NCBI RefSeq assembly: GCF_008831125.1
Contig: NZ_WBKA01000001.1
Span: 62,001-126,000, forward strand
Direction: 5' to 3'
Origin: Pseudoclavibacter caeni
GTDB lineage: Bacteria > Actinomycetota > Actinomycetes > Actinomycetales > Microbacteriaceae
Length of the DNA stretch: 64,000 bases
Shown here piece after piece: positions 24,962-34,645 of this stretch; positions within the stretch are counted from its first letter, which is position 1; every line of letters begins with the position of its first letter. Both the position numbers and the translations under genes were made by a program. Under the pieces are notes generated by a model. That model was not told the DNA's origin and did no database searches. It saw only the letters and a list, made by a program, of their open reading frames with translations.

Positions 24962-26671
24962 TCAGGCGCCGGGCTCAGCCTCCTCGCGCACGAGCCGCTG
25001 CGCCGCCGCGATCGCCTCGGGCGTGGTGTCGAACACCCGTCCGTCGTCCCAGAGACGCCGCAGGCCGGGCACCTGGCGGAGCGCCCGCTCATGCCCCGGA
25101 CGCACCGCCGAGAGCATCACCACGATGCCCCGCTCGCGCAGCTCGGCGACGGCCTCGCCGATCGCCTGCGCACCGGTGGCGTCCACGGCGCTCAGATGTC
25201 CCATGCGCAGGATGACCACCCGCGTCTGGTCGATCGCGGTCAGATCGACCAGGAACCGCCGGGCGACCCCGAAGAAGAGCGGGCCCTCCAGCCGATAGGG
25301 CACGATACGCTCCCGCTGCAGCTCGCGCTCGCGCTCGAAGTCCGCCGCGCTGGCGGTCGGGAGCTCACGGGCCACGCCGTCGTCATCGAGATGCTGGCGG
25401 CGCACCTGCGCGCTGTCCGAGACGGCCTTGAGCGTCAGCAGCGAGGCCAGGGCGAACCCCACTATCACCGCGGTGATGACGTCGATCGCGACCGTGGTGA
25501 CGAACGTGGCGAGGAAGACCCAGGCGTCCCCGCGGGTGGCGCGGACCGTGGCGCGCACGGTGGGCATCGACACCATGCCCACGCAGGTGGCCAGCAGCAC
25601 TCCCGCGAGCACGGCCAGCGGGATCTCGCCGACCACCGCCCCAGCGACCAGCACCACGACCAGTAGCACGAGCGAATGCGTGACGGCGGCGGTGCGCGAG
25701 CGTGCACCGGCGCGGACGTTGACCGCGGTGCGGGCGATGGCGGCGGTCGCGGGCACGCCGCCGAAGAACGGCACGACGATGTTGGCGAGCCCCTGGCCGA
25801 ACAGCTCCCGGTCAGGGTCATGCTGCTCGCCCACGGTCATGCCGTCGGCCACGCTGGCGCTGAGCAGGCTCTCCAGCGCGCCGAGCGCCGCCACGGCGAC
25901 GGCGCTGGGCACCAGCGACCCCAGCACGCCCCAGTCGAGGAAGTCGCCCGACGGGGCGGGCAGCCCGGCGGGCAGCGCGCCGATGCGGGCCGTCTGCAGC
26001 CCGAGCATCCAGCTGAGCGCGGTGAGCACGACGACCAGCAGCAGCGGCCAGGGCAGGCCGCGGCGCAGGCGGTTCAGCGTCAGGATGGCGACCGCGGTGC
26101 CCAGCGCCATCGCCGGCTCGATCCAGGTGGGACTTGCGATCCATCGCATCAGCGCATCCCAGGCGGTGGCCAGCACCTGCTCGTGAACGGGCACCTCGAC
26201 CCCCAGCAGGCTGGGCACCTGCTGCAGCGCGATCACCACCGCTATGCCGGCGGTGAAGCCCTCGAGCAGCGAGGCCGGCAGCATCTGCACGTATCTGCCG
26301 GCTCCGGTGAAGGCGACCACGACCAGCACCAACCCGGCCATCACCCCGACCATGAGCACACCGCCCGCACCATGCTGGGCGATGATGGGCAGCAGCACGA
26401 CCGTCATCGCGCCGGTGGGCCCGCTGACCTGCAGATTGCTGCCGCCGAAGACCGCGGCGACGATGCCGGCGATCACCGCGGTCGTCAGCCCGGCCGCCGC
26501 CCCCAGCCCGGAGGCGACGCCGAAGGCGAGGGCCAACGGCAGCGCGACGACGGCGACGGTGACCCCGGCCAGCAGATCGGTCAGTGGCGCGCGGCGGGCG
26601 TCCCGAAGATCCTTCGGGCCGGGCAGCAGCGCCGCCAGACGGGTTCGGAACGCGGGGGTGTCGGTCGTCAT
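24962..26671 (-). CDS. SulP-family anion transporter with STAS domain
   Basis: This 569-residue SLC26/SulP protein has a membrane domain of about 10-12 helices (to about residue 430) with the family phrases ALPLALAFGVASGLG, GSNLQVSGPTGAMTVVL and GQGLANIVVPFFGGVPATAAIARTAVNVRAGA. A cytoplasmic STAS domain follows (VVILRMGHLSAVDATGAQAIGEAV). Substrates in the family include sulfate, bicarbonate and chloride, and cannot be told here. The start MTTDTP is chosen because the upstream extension is Arg-rich. A palindrome lies in its probable promoter. Confidence 0.9.
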   Translation of the reverse strand: MTTDTPAFRTRLAALLPGPKDLRDARRAPLTDLLAGVTVAVVALPLALAFGVASGLGAAAGLTTAVIAGIVAAVFGGSNLQVSGPTGAMTVVLLPIIAQHGAGGVLMVGVMAGLVLVVVAFTGAGRYVQMLPASLLEGFTAGIAVVIALQQVPSLLGVEVPVHEQVLATAWDALMRWIASPTWIEPAMALGTAVAILTLNRLRRGLPWPLLLVVVLTALSWMLGLQTARIGALPAGLPAPSGDFLDWGVLGSLVPSAVAVAALGALESLLSASVADGMTVGEQHDPDRELFGQGLANIVVPFFGGVPATAAIARTAVNVRAGARSRTAAVTHSLVLLVVVLVAGAVVGEIPLAVLAGVLLATCVGMVSMPTVRATVRATRGDAWVFLATFVTTVAIDVITAVIVGFALASLLTLKAVSDSAQVRRQHLDDDGVARELPTASAADFERERELQRERIVPYRLEGPLFFGVARRFLVDLTAIDQTRVVILRMGHLSAVDATGAQAIGEAVAELRERGIVVMLSAVRPGHERALRQVPGLRRLWDDGRVFDTTPEAIAAAQRLVREEAEPGA

Positions 26672-26747
26672 GAGGCCTCTCCGGACGGTGGATCGTCGCG
26701 CTGGTCGACGCAGCGCCGCGTCGACGCCGGAAAGAGGCGTCACTGGA

Positions 26748-26776
26748 ATGGTACGACACGTACATGTTTTCATGTG
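26748..26776 (-). promoter_or_regulatory. SulP promoter with ACATG-TTTT-CATGT palindrome
   Basis: A perfect inverted repeat ACATG/CATGT with a 4-base AT spacer (26762-26775) sits between a candidate -35 (CACATG, 26776-26771) and -10 (TACCAT, 26753-26748) on the minus strand. A protein bound there would block the SulP promoter. The site stands out as AT-rich in GC-rich DNA. Confidence 0.5.
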
Positions 26777-26854
26777 CCGCCGCCGCACCCCGGAGATCGG
26801 CGACGGCACGAGTATGGTGTGGCAGAATGGGTCTCGGCGCGACGAGCACGCCGA

Positions 26855-26927
26855 GCCCCTCTAGCTCAATCGGAAGAGCAGCGGACTTTTAATCCGCGGG
26901 TAGTGGGATCGAAACCCACGGGGGGCA
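26855..26927 (+). tRNA. tRNA-Lys (anticodon TTT)
   Basis: 73-nt cloverleaf: acceptor GCCCCTC/GGGGGGC with one G-U pair, D-arm TAGCTCAATCGGAAGAGCA, anticodon stem GGACT/AATCC-like with loop CTTTTAA (anticodon TTT), T-arm GTGGGATCGAAACCCAC, discriminator A, no encoded CCA. A TATGGT hexamer about 37 bases upstream (26813-26818) may be its -10. Confidence 0.96.
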
Positions 26928-27145
26928 CTGATCGTGGGGTTCTCTCCCCGGGGGTCACGCCCGGGCAGAGCCTCAGCATCGCCGCCGTCACCGGCCGTCT
27001 CAGGGCCGTGCAGCCGATGGACGCCTGACGAGATCGGAACGCGTCCGTGCTCGCGCATCGCGCCGCCCCGGCCGACCGCTGACGAGCCGCGGGGAGCCAC
27101 GTCGTCCCCTCTCCACCAGAGCGTCAACCCGAACCGGAGGACACC

Positions 27146-27715
27146 ATGACCACCCCGCCGCCGAACCCCGGCCATCAGGGCCAGCCCGACGGGCAGCCCC
27201 AGTACGGGCAGCCCCAGTACGGGCAGCAGGGTGGGCCGTCCCGTGGCACGACCGACCCGAACGATCTGACGCTGCCCCTGTACGGCGCGACCTTCCCCCA
27301 GGCGATCACCCGCTGGCTGCTCAACTACGTGAACTTCTCCGGCCGGGCGAGCCGCAGCGAGTTCTGGTGGGTCGCGCTGCTGAACGTCGGCGTCAGCGTC
27401 GTGCTGCAGTTCCTCATCGATCTGGGCACCACGACGACCGGCGCCTCTGCCTACAGCGCGTACAGCACCACGCAGACGACCGGGCCGCTCGCCGGTCTCG
27501 GCTACACCCTGCTCGCGCTGTATGCCCTGGTCACGTTCCTGCCCTCGCTGGGGCTCGTCTGGCGACGGCTGCACGACACCGACCGCTCGGGCGGGTTCTA
27601 CTTCCTCACCCTCATCCCGATCGTCGGCGGCATCATCGTAATCGTGCTGCTCGCGCTCGACTCGAGGCCCGGCGGCGTGCGCTTCGACCGCCCAGCCCGC
27701 GGCGGCGTCCGCTGA
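27146..27715 (+). CDS. DUF805 membrane protein
   Basis: This 189-residue protein has an N-terminal Pro/Gln/Gly-rich cytoplasmic region with YGQP repeats (about 1-35), then the DUF805 core: WLLNYVNFSGRASRSEFWWVALLN, three to four membrane helices, and the conserved LVWRRLHDTDRSGGFYFLTLIPIVGGIIVIVLL. Function is unknown; DUF805 proteins are small inner-membrane proteins. The ATG follows GGAGG. It converges on prpC, with a strong shared hairpin between. Confidence 0.9.
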   Translation: MTTPPPNPGHQGQPDGQPQYGQPQYGQQGGPSRGTTDPNDLTLPLYGATFPQAITRWLLNYVNFSGRASRSEFWWVALLNVGVSVVLQFLIDLGTTTTGASAYSAYSTTQTTGPLAGLGYTLLALYALVTFLPSLGLVWRRLHDTDRSGGFYFLTLIPIVGGIIVIVLLALDSRPGGVRFDRPARGGVR

Positions 27716-27763
27716 CCCGTCTCGTCTCGCCCACCGGCTGACGGCGCGACGAGGTGAGCACGC

Positions 27764-27812
27764 GAACGGGGCGGAACACCACATCCGCATGGATGTGTGT
27801 CCCGCCCCGTTC
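27764..27812. terminator. Bidirectional terminator between DUF805 gene and prpC
   Basis: GAACGGGGCGG and CCGCCCCGTTC form the outer stem. The inner AACACCACATCC/GGATGTGTGTCC halves extend it with mismatches around the loop GCAT. It lies between convergent stops at 27715 and 27871. Confidence 0.8.
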
Positions 27813-27870
27813 CGTCAGCCGAGCCGGCCTGCGGATGCCTCACGATACCGCCGGCCGGTCCGCGAGTGAC

Positions 27871-29001
27871 TCAGCCCTCGAAGCCGGGCACGTGGCGCTC
27901 GTCGACGCCGTTGTACAGCGACAGCGGCCGGATGAGCGCGTTGTTCGCGCGCTGCTCGATGATGTGCGCCGTCCAGCCCGTCACGCGAGCGGCGACGAAG
28001 ATGGGCGTGAACGTCGGGATGTCGAAGCCGAGCAGGTAGTACGCCGGCCCAGCCGGGTAGTCCAGGTTCGGCTTGATGCCCTTCGCCTCGTCCATCTCCT
28101 TCGCGAGCGCCTCGTACAGACGCTTGATCTCGGGACGGTCGTAGCGCTCGATGAGCTCGTAGGTCGCCTTCTGCATCGTCGGGACGCGCGAGTCGCCCTT
28201 CTTGTACACGCGGTGACCGAAGCCCATGATCTTCTTCTTCTCGGCGAACGCGGCCTGCAGCCAGTCATACGCCTTCTGCTCGACGTCGCCGTCGTAGCCG
28301 ATCTCCTCGAACTCGTGCAGCACCGCCTCGTTCGCGCCACCGTGCAGCGGGCCCTTGAGAGCGCCGATCGCACCGGTGACCGCCGAGTACAGGTCGCTCA
28401 GCGTCGAGGTGATCACCCGCGCGGTGAACGTCGACGCGTTGAACGAGTGCTCCGCGTAGAGGATGAGCGACACGCGGAACGCGTCGACCTCGAAGTCGTC
28501 GGGCTTGCGACCGAAGGTCTGCCACAGGAAGTTCGCCGAATAGTCGAGCTCCGGATCCGGGGTCACGAACTCCTCGCCACGGCGACGGCGCTGGTCGTAT
28601 GCGACGATCGACGGAAGCTTGGCGAACAGGTTGATCGCCTTCTCCAGCTCGGCCTCGGGCGACTCGTCCGCGGTCTTCGGGTCGTTCGCGCCGATCACGC
28701 TGACGGCGGTGCGCACCACGTCCATCGGGTGGCAGTCGGTCGGCAGCGAGTCGATGACGGCCTTGACGTTGGCGTCGAGGCCGCGCAGCGAGCGCTCGGT
28801 CGACTCGAACTCACCGAGCTGCTCCTCGGTGGGCAGCTCGCCGTGCCACAGCAGATAGGCGACCGACTCGAACGGCTGCGTCGCCGCGAGCTCCTGCACC
28901 GGGTAGCCCCGGTACAGCAGCGAGTTGGTCTCCGGGTTCACTTTCGAGATGGCGGTGTAGTCGACCGGCACCCCGGCCAGGCCCTTGTAGATCTCGCTCA
29001 T
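27871..29001 (-). CDS. prpC: 2-methylcitrate/citrate synthase
   Basis: This 376-residue citrate-synthase-fold enzyme condenses propionyl-CoA with oxaloacetate. It has catalytic His residues in LKGPLHGGANEAV and IMGFGHRVYKKGDSR, and the Asp-bearing C-terminal region LDYPAGPAYYLLGF. It begins MSEIYKGLAGVPVDYTAISKVN, typical of actinobacterial methylcitrate synthases. Last gene of the minus-strand prpD-prpB-prpC run, 26 bases after prpB, with a GGAGAGACG ribosome site. Sequence alone cannot exclude dual citrate synthase activity, but the operon decides for propionate. Confidence 0.93.
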   Translation of the reverse strand: MSEIYKGLAGVPVDYTAISKVNPETNSLLYRGYPVQELAATQPFESVAYLLWHGELPTEEQLGEFESTERSLRGLDANVKAVIDSLPTDCHPMDVVRTAVSVIGANDPKTADESPEAELEKAINLFAKLPSIVAYDQRRRRGEEFVTPDPELDYSANFLWQTFGRKPDDFEVDAFRVSLILYAEHSFNASTFTARVITSTLSDLYSAVTGAIGALKGPLHGGANEAVLHEFEEIGYDGDVEQKAYDWLQAAFAEKKKIMGFGHRVYKKGDSRVPTMQKATYELIERYDRPEIKRLYEALAKEMDEAKGIKPNLDYPAGPAYYLLGFDIPTFTPIFVAARVTGWTAHIIEQRANNALIRPLSLYNGVDERHVPGFEG

Positions 29002-29027
29002 TGGCGTCTCTCCTTCGAATGCTGGAA

Positions 29028-29939
29028 TCAGTGGTAGTTGTCGCGCTCGACGTCGAAGTTGAACACCGACGTGTCGAACTCGTTGTAGGCGGCGTAGTCG
29101 ACGAGGTCGTACAGATCCGCGCGGGTCTGCATGCTCTCGACCTGCGAGCGCAGGCTGCCCTCGGCGATGATCGTGTCGAGCCCGCGCTCGGCGGCGCCCA
29201 GAGCGAGCCGCTGCAGCGACACCGGGTAGATCACCAGGTTGAACCCGAGATCCTCCAGCTGCTGGTTGGTGAACAGCTCGCTCTTGCCGAACTCGGTCAT
29301 GTTCGCCAGCAGCGGGGCGTCGACGGCCTTGCGGAAGGCCTCGAACTCGCCCAGGTCGCGCAGCGCCTCTGGGAAGATGCCGTCGGCGCCGGCGTCGATG
29401 AGTGCCTTGGCCCGGTCGATCGCCGCCTGCAGCCCCTCGGAGCCGCGGATGTCGGTGCGGGCGAGGATGACGAGGTTGTCGTCCCGGCGCGCGTCGACGG
29501 CCGCCTTGATGCGGTTGACCGCGGTGGCCTGGTCGACGACCTGCTTGCCGTCGAGGTGGCCGCAGCGCTTCGGGTTGACCTGATCCTCGATGTGGATGCC
29601 GGCCACGCCGGCGTCCTCGAGCTCCTGCACGGTGCGTGCGACGTTCATCGCCTCGCCGAAGCCGGTGTCGGCGTCGACGAGCACGGGCAGGTCGGTGGCC
29701 CGCGCGTAGGTGTGCACGCGACCGGCCACCTCTGTGAGCGTGGTCAGTCCGATGTCAGGCAGCCCCAGGTCGTTGGCGAGCACGCCGCCGGAGGCGTAGA
29801 CGCCTTCGAAGCCCTTCTTCTGGATGAGCTTCGCGCTCAGGGCGTTGAACGCGCCGGGGAAGCGCAGCAGCCGGCCGCTGGTCAGCCCCTCGCGGAAGGC
29901 GCGGCGTTTGGCCTCGGGTGTGGTCTTGGAGTACAGCAT
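29028..29939 (-). CDS. prpB: 2-methylisocitrate lyase
   Basis: This 303-residue isocitrate-lyase-superfamily enzyme cleaves 2-methylisocitrate to pyruvate and succinate, the last step of the methylcitrate cycle. The catalytic Cys126 is in NPKRCGHLDGK, the Mg-binding region is VLVDADTGFG, and the family segment GADGIFPEAL is present. Normal length. Its ATG overlaps the prpD stop by one base (TGATG). Confidence 0.95.
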   Translation of the reverse strand: MLYSKTTPEAKRRAFREGLTSGRLLRFPGAFNALSAKLIQKKGFEGVYASGGVLANDLGLPDIGLTTLTEVAGRVHTYARATDLPVLVDADTGFGEAMNVARTVQELEDAGVAGIHIEDQVNPKRCGHLDGKQVVDQATAVNRIKAAVDARRDDNLVILARTDIRGSEGLQAAIDRAKALIDAGADGIFPEALRDLGEFEAFRKAVDAPLLANMTEFGKSELFTNQQLEDLGFNLVIYPVSLQRLALGAAERGLDTIIAEGSLRSQVESMQTRADLYDLVDYAAYNEFDTSVFNFDVERDNYH

Positions 29940-31477
29940 CAGAAGATTCCCTTCGGATCGGCGACACTCTCGAGCAGGCCGGGCTTCGCCACGATGGTGA
30001 GCTGCCCGAGCTCCTCGGGTTTCAGCGTGTCGAGACGCTGGGCGACGTCGAGGAACCGCTCAATCTCCTCGGCCTCGAGCACCGGCTCGGCGAGCGTCTT
30101 GAACTTGGCGATGTAGTTCGCGCGGGCGAACGGGCGGGCGCCCAGCGGGTGAGCGTCGGCGACGGCGATCTCCGCGGAGATGTGCGAGCCGTCCGTCAGC
30201 TCGATCTCGGCGCGACCGCCGAACGCCTTCTCCTTCGGGTCGAGCGAATGGTAGCGGCGGGTCCACTCGGGATCCTCCGTGGTGGTGATCTTGTGCCATA
30301 GCTCGACGGTGTCGGGCCGGCCCGCGCGCTCCGGCGTGTAGGAAGCGACGTGATCCCAGCCACCATCCTGCAGGGCGACGGCGAAGATGTACGGCACCGA
30401 GTGGTCCAGCGTCTCGCGCGTCGCCGTCGGATCGTACTTCTGCGGGTCGTTCGCGCCCGAGCCGATCACGACGTGCGTGTGGTTCGAGGTGTGCAGCACG
30501 ATCGACTTGACGTTCTTCGGATCGGCCAGCTCCGGGTGCTCGTTGTGCAGCCGGCGCGCCAGATCGATCCACGCCTGCGCCTGGTACTCTGCCGAGTGCT
30601 CCTTGGTGTAGGTGTCGAGGATGCCCCGCTTCGCCTCGCCGGGCTCGGGCAGCGGCACCGAGTAGTGCGCGTCAGGGCCGTCGAGCAGCCACGCGATCAC
30701 GCCATCCTCGCCCTCCCAGATCGGCTCCGGGCTCGTCTGGCCGCGCATCGCGCGGTCGACGGCCTCGACCGCCTGCTTGCCGGCGAACGCCGGGGCGTGC
30801 GACTTCCAGGTCGAGATCTGCCCCTTGCGAGACTGGCGCGTCTGGGTGGTGGTGTGCAGCGCCTGACCGATCGCCTGGAAGATGACCTCCGGGTCGAGGT
30901 GCAGCAGCGTGCCGAGCCCGGCCGCGATCGACGGGCCGAGGTGCGCGATGTGGTCGATCTTGTGCGAGTGCAGGTCGATGGCCTTGGTCAGGTCGACCTG
31001 AATCTCATAGCCGGTGGCGATGCCGCGCACGACGTCGTGCCCGGTGACCGGCTGGGATCCGCGGCCCGACATGTGCTGCGCCACGGCGATCATCGCCGGG
31101 ATGTTGTCGCCGGGGTGCGAGTACTCGGCGGCGAGGAACGTGTCGTGGTAGTCGAGCTCACGCACGGCCACGCCGTTGGCCCAGGTGGCCCACTCCGGCG
31201 AGAAGCGCTGCGGCACGGGCAGGCCGAAGACGGTCGAGCCGCCGCCATCGGTGATCGGATGCGCCTTCGCCTGCGAGCGCGCGGCGATGATCGGACCGCG
31301 CATGAGCGACGCGGCGGCGACCGAGGCGTTGTCGATGACCCGGTTGATGACCTGGTCGGTGACCTCCGGGGTCACCTCGACGGGGTCTGCGGCGACCTCG
31401 GCAATCTTCCAGGCCAGCTGCTGCGTGCGAGGCAGGTTCTCCTCGCTGCGGTACACACGGACGTCATGCTGTTTCAC
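29939..31477 (-). CDS. prpD: 2-methylcitrate dehydratase
   Basis: This MmgE/PrpD-family enzyme, about 512 residues, dehydrates 2-methylcitrate. Recognisable segments are [58 protein letters not shown] and the C-terminal [18 protein letters not shown]. The GTG at 31477 is preferred because AAGGAG lies 6 bases before it. ATGs at 31483 and 31492 are also in frame; the latter overlaps the GntR gene further and has no good ribosome site. It overlaps the 3' end of gntR and is coupled to prpB. Confidence 0.93.
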   Translation of the reverse strand: MKQHDVRVYRSEENLPRTQQLAWKIAEVAADPVEVTPEVTDQVINRVIDNASVAAASLMRGPIIAARSQAKAHPITDGGGSTVFGLPVPQRFSPEWATWANGVAVRELDYHDTFLAAEYSHPGDNIPAMIAVAQHMSGRGSQPVTGHDVVRGIATGYEIQVDLTKAIDLHSHKIDHIAHLGPSIAAGLGTLLHLDPEVIFQAIGQALHTTTQTRQSRKGQISTWKSHAPAFAGKQAVEAVDRAMRGQTSPEPIWEGEDGVIAWLLDGPDAHYSVPLPEPGEAKRGILDTYTKEHSAEYQAQAWIDLARRLHNEHPELADPKNVKSIVLHTSNHTHVVIGSGANDPQKYDPTATRETLDHSVPYIFAVALQDGGWDHVASYTPERAGRPDTVELWHKITTTEDPEWTRRYHSLDPKEKAFGGRAEIELTDGSHISAEIAVADAHPLGARPFARANYIAKFKTLAEPVLEAEEIERFLDVAQRLDTLKPEELGQLTIVAKPGLLESVADPKGIF

Positions 31478-32159
31478 GAGCATCTCCTTCATCTGGGCTG
31501 ACGGCGTCAGCGGTGTGACCCTCGAGGCTGACGGCCTTCGCCAGCCGATGGGACAGACTGTTGTACAGGTGCACGTGCGTGGCGTGCGCGGCGAGCTCGC
31601 CGTTGCCCTCGATGATCGCGTGCACGATGAGCGCGTGCTCGCGCGCGGCGTCGAGCAGCCGCGAGCGATCCGACCGGGCCATGTGGCGGATTCGGGCCAG
31701 ATGCGTGCGCACCGTGCGCATCGCCGCCACCAGGTAGGGGTTGTCGACGGCGTCGTCGATCGCGTCGTCGAACCGGGCGACGAGCGCGTAGTAGTCCCGC
31801 CGGAGTCCGTCGCGGTCGTCGAGCAGCCCGCTGACGTCGTCGAACGCCGCCTCGAGGGTCTCGAACACCTCGGGATCCCGGTTGCGCGCGGCCAGTCGGG
31901 CGGCCTGGCACTCCAGCGCGACGCGGACGTCGTACAGCTCGCGGATGTTGTCGAGCGAGACCTCGGTGACCTCGACGCCGCGCTCGCGGCGGACGGCCAG
32001 CCCCTCGCCGATCAGCCGGCGGATGGCCTCTCTGACCGGGGTGCGGGACACCCCGAGACGGGTGGCCTGCTCGACCTCGCCGAGCACCGTGCCCGCCGGC
32101 AGATCTCCGTTGGTGATCTCCTCCCGAAGGGTCACATAGGCCCGGTCTCCGGCGCGCAT
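31464..32159 (-). CDS. GntR-family (FadR/FCD) regulator of the prp genes
   Basis: This 231-residue regulator has an N-terminal winged helix (residues about 5-70, [24 protein letters not shown]) and a C-terminal FCD ligand-binding domain ([42 protein letters not shown]) whose His/Asp residues often bind a metal or organic acid. GAGGGGAG precedes the ATG. It is first in the gntR-prpDBC operon and divergent from prpE. Three near-identical palindromes in the intergenic DNA are its likely operators, making it a local sensor of a methylcitrate-cycle metabolite (inferred). Confidence 0.9.
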   Translation of the reverse strand: MRAGDRAYVTLREEITNGDLPAGTVLGEVEQATRLGVSRTPVREAIRRLIGEGLAVRRERGVEVTEVSLDNIRELYDVRVALECQAARLAARNRDPEVFETLEAAFDDVSGLLDDRDGLRRDYYALVARFDDAIDDAVDNPYLVAAMRTVRTHLARIRHMARSDRSRLLDAAREHALIVHAIIEGNGELAAHATHVHLYNSLSHRLAKAVSLEGHTADAVSPDEGDARETA

Positions 32160-32198
32160 GCGCTCCCCTCTCGGTCGGCGGTGATCGATTGCGCCTTC

Positions 32199-32231
32199 AG
32201 TGTATACACAAACGTCGTCCGATGTATACAT
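32199..32231. promoter_or_regulatory. Two palindromic GntR operators at the gntR promoter
   Basis: GTGTATACAC (32200-32209) and ATGTATACAT (32222-32231) share the core TGTATACA and are spaced 22 bp centre to centre, about two helical turns. On the minus strand TACACT (32204-32199) is a candidate -10 of gntR, so operator 1 covers the -10 and operator 2 lies at about the -35. Confidence 0.75.
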
Positions 32232-32424
32232 CACCGACACACTCGTCGGAGAAGCGCCTCTCGACGCCCCGACGCGTCCTCCAGCCGGTGCGACACGCCG
32301 AGAGGACCGCCCCGACACGCCGTGGCTGACGGTTCGATGCCCTCTCCTCACCCCCGACGACCCCGATCCCCCGCCACAGGCGAACTGGAGACGGTCGATC
32401 CGCGAACCCCGCGCGCCGTCAGGG

Positions 32425-32454
32425 TTGCAGCTGTGTATACACCGTCGGTATAGT
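32425..32454 (+). promoter_or_regulatory. prpE: prpE promoter with an operator in the spacer
   Basis: TTGCAG (32425-32430) and TATAGT (32449-32454) are separated by 18 bp. A third perfect copy of GTGTATACAC (32433-32442) sits between them, so a bound GntR dimer would block polymerase. The leader to the prpE ATG is about 78 bases. Confidence 0.75.
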
Positions 32455-32537
32455 GAGTCCCACGCTCCGAGGACGCAGCGCGACAGAGCCGTCGTGTCGT
32501 CATCCTCGCAGTGCAGCACTCAATGAGGAGGCACACG

Positions 32538-34553
32538 ATGAACATCACGCGAGAGCAGGTGCGCGAGGGCGCCTATGGCCGCGCGTACCGACAGAGCATC
32601 GAGGATCCGGAGACCTTCTGGCTCGACGCAGCGAAGGGCATCGACTGGGTGTCCGAGCCCACCCAGGCCCTGGACTCGTCCAACGCACCCGAATACCAGT
32701 GGTTCCCCAACGGCACACTGAACATGTCGTACAACGCGCTGGACCGGCACATCGAGGCCGGCCGGGGCGACCGCCAGGCCCTCATCTATGAATCCGCGGT
32801 GACGAACAAATCGCGTGTGTACACGTTCAACGAGCTGCGTGACGAGGTCGCCCGCTTCGCCGGTGTGCTCGCCTCCCACGGCGTCGGCCTGGGCGACCGG
32901 GTCGTCATCTACATGCCGATGATCCCCGAGGCACTCATCGCATCCCTCGCCTGCGCCCGACTCGGCGCCGTGCACTCCGTGGTGTTCGGCGGGTTCGCCG
33001 CCAAGGAGCTCGCGTCACGCATCAACGACGCGAAACCGAAGGTCATCGTCACCGCCGACGGCGGCATCGAGCCCAACCGCATCGTCGAGTACCTGCCCAT
33101 CGTCGCCGAGGCGCTCGCCCTCTCCGACGCGTTCGTCGACGCCGTCATCGTCAAAGACCGCCCCGAGATCCCCGGCGGTGCGAAGGACGGCACTGAGTGG
33201 GTCGCCGACATCGTCGACGTCGACTGGTACGACTGGGATCAGGAGATGACCCAGGCCGCGCCGCACGATCCCGTCCCCGTCGTCGCGACGCATCCGCTGT
33301 ACATCCTGTACACCTCGGGCACCACCGGCGCTCCGAAGGGCGTCGTGCGCGACACCGGCGGCTATGCGGTCGCGCTGTCGTGGTCGATGAGGAACCTGTA
33401 CAACATCGAGGCCGGCCAGGTCATGTGGACGGCCTCCGACGTCGGCTGGGTCGTCGGCCACAGCTACATCATCTACGGCCCGCTCATCGCCGGCGCCGCC
33501 ACCCTCGTCTACGAGGGCAAGCCCGTGGGCACCCCGGACGCCGCCCAGTTCTGGCGCATCATCGAGAAGTACAAGGTGCGCTCGTTCTTCACCGCGCCGA
33601 CCGCCATCCGCGCCGTCCGCAAGGAGGACCCGCAGGGCGAGCTGATCAAGAAGTTCGACATCTCGTCGCTGCAGGCGCTGTTCCTGGCCGGCGAGCGCAC
33701 GGATCCGGACACGTACCACTGGGCCGTGGCCAACGTCCACCCGAAGGTCGTCGACCACTGGTGGCAGACGGAGACCGGCTGGGCGATCACCGGCAACTTC
33801 ATCGGCCTGCAGTCAGTCGAGTCGCGCGCCGGCTCGGGCGGCCTGCCCACCCCGGGATTCAACGTGCAGATCCTCGACGATGAGGGCAACCCCGTGCCGA
33901 CGCTCGGCGAGGGCAACATCGTCATCAAGCAGCCGATGCCGCCGGGCACGCTCACCACACTGTGGCGGAAGCACAAGCGCTACTTCCGCTGCTATCTCAA
34001 GCCGTTCCCCGGCTACTACCTCACCGGCGACTCGGGCTACATCGACCGTGAGGGCTACGTCTATGTAATGGGCCGCACGGACGACGTCATCAACGTCGCC
34101 GGCCACCGGCTGAGCACCGGACAGATGGAAGGCATCCTGGCCGCTCACCAGGCCGTCGCCGAGGCCGCCGTCATCGGCGCGGCCGACGCCCTCAAGGGCG
34201 AGAAGCCGTTCGGGTTCGTCGTGCTCAAGCACGGCGTGGACACCCCGGAGCCAGTGCTGCGCAAGGAACTCATCCAGAAGGTGCGCGGGGAGCTCGGCGC
34301 GGTCGCGTCGTTCAAGGACGTCGTGGTCGTGCACGGCCTGCCCAAGACCCGCTCCGGCAAGATCCTGCGCAAGAACCTGCGCCAGCTGGTCAACGGCGAG
34401 AAACTCATCGTTCCGCCCACGATCGAGGACACCGCGGTGCTCACCCAGGTGCAGATCGCGGTGCACACCTACCTGCGCGAGAAGGAGGAGGCCCAGCAGG
34501 CCAGGGCTCAGGCCGCGGCCGCGGAGCCCGCTCAAGAGGCCAGTCCGGCCTGA
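32538..34553 (+). CDS. prpE: Propionyl-CoA synthetase
   Basis: This 671-residue AMP-forming acyl-CoA synthetase activates propionate to propionyl-CoA. Motifs: A3 YTSGTTGAPKGVV, A5 WWQTETGWAI (PrpE-like, where acetyl-CoA synthetases usually read TETGG), A7 YLTGDSGYIDREGYVYVMGRTDDVINVAGHRL, and the acetylation-regulated Lys608 in RSGKILRK. The ATG at 32538 has AGGAGG 8 bases upstream. Divergent from gntR-prpDBC under shared operators, so propionate activation and breakdown are switched together. The Ala/Glu-rich tail is extra to the family core. Confidence 0.94.
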   Translation: MNITREQVREGAYGRAYRQSIEDPETFWLDAAKGIDWVSEPTQALDSSNAPEYQWFPNGTLNMSYNALDRHIEAGRGDRQALIYESAVTNKSRVYTFNELRDEVARFAGVLASHGVGLGDRVVIYMPMIPEALIASLACARLGAVHSVVFGGFAAKELASRINDAKPKVIVTADGGIEPNRIVEYLPIVAEALALSDAFVDAVIVKDRPEIPGGAKDGTEWVADIVDVDWYDWDQEMTQAAPHDPVPVVATHPLYILYTSGTTGAPKGVVRDTGGYAVALSWSMRNLYNIEAGQVMWTASDVGWVVGHSYIIYGPLIAGAATLVYEGKPVGTPDAAQFWRIIEKYKVRSFFTAPTAIRAVRKEDPQGELIKKFDISSLQALFLAGERTDPDTYHWAVANVHPKVVDHWWQTETGWAITGNFIGLQSVESRAGSGGLPTPGFNVQILDDEGNPVPTLGEGNIVIKQPMPPGTLTTLWRKHKRYFRCYLKPFPGYYLTGDSGYIDREGYVYVMGRTDDVINVAGHRLSTGQMEGILAAHQAVAEAAVIGAADALKGEKPFGFVVLKHGVDTPEPVLRKELIQKVRGELGAVASFKDVVVVHGLPKTRSGKILRKNLRQLVNGEKLIVPPTIEDTAVLTQVQIAVHTYLREKEEAQQARAQAAAAEPAQEASPA

Positions 34554-34605
34554 CGCGCACCCACAGACCGCGCTAGGGCTTCGGGGGAGGCTCCAGCGCG
34601 CCCAC

Positions 34606-34645
34606 ACCGGCCCGGCTCATCTCGGGGGACATGAGCCGGGCCGGT
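34606..34645 (+). terminator. Terminator after prpE
   Basis: A perfect 15-bp inverted repeat (ACCGGCCCGGCTCAT and its complement) flanks a 10-base loop about 50 bases after the prpE stop. It is followed by a short pyrimidine run. Confidence 0.75.

Noticed and set aside
32511-32537. Earlier ATG for prpE
   Set aside because: The ATG at 32511 lacks a ribosome site, whereas 32538 has AGGAGG at good spacing and begins the family-typical N-terminus.
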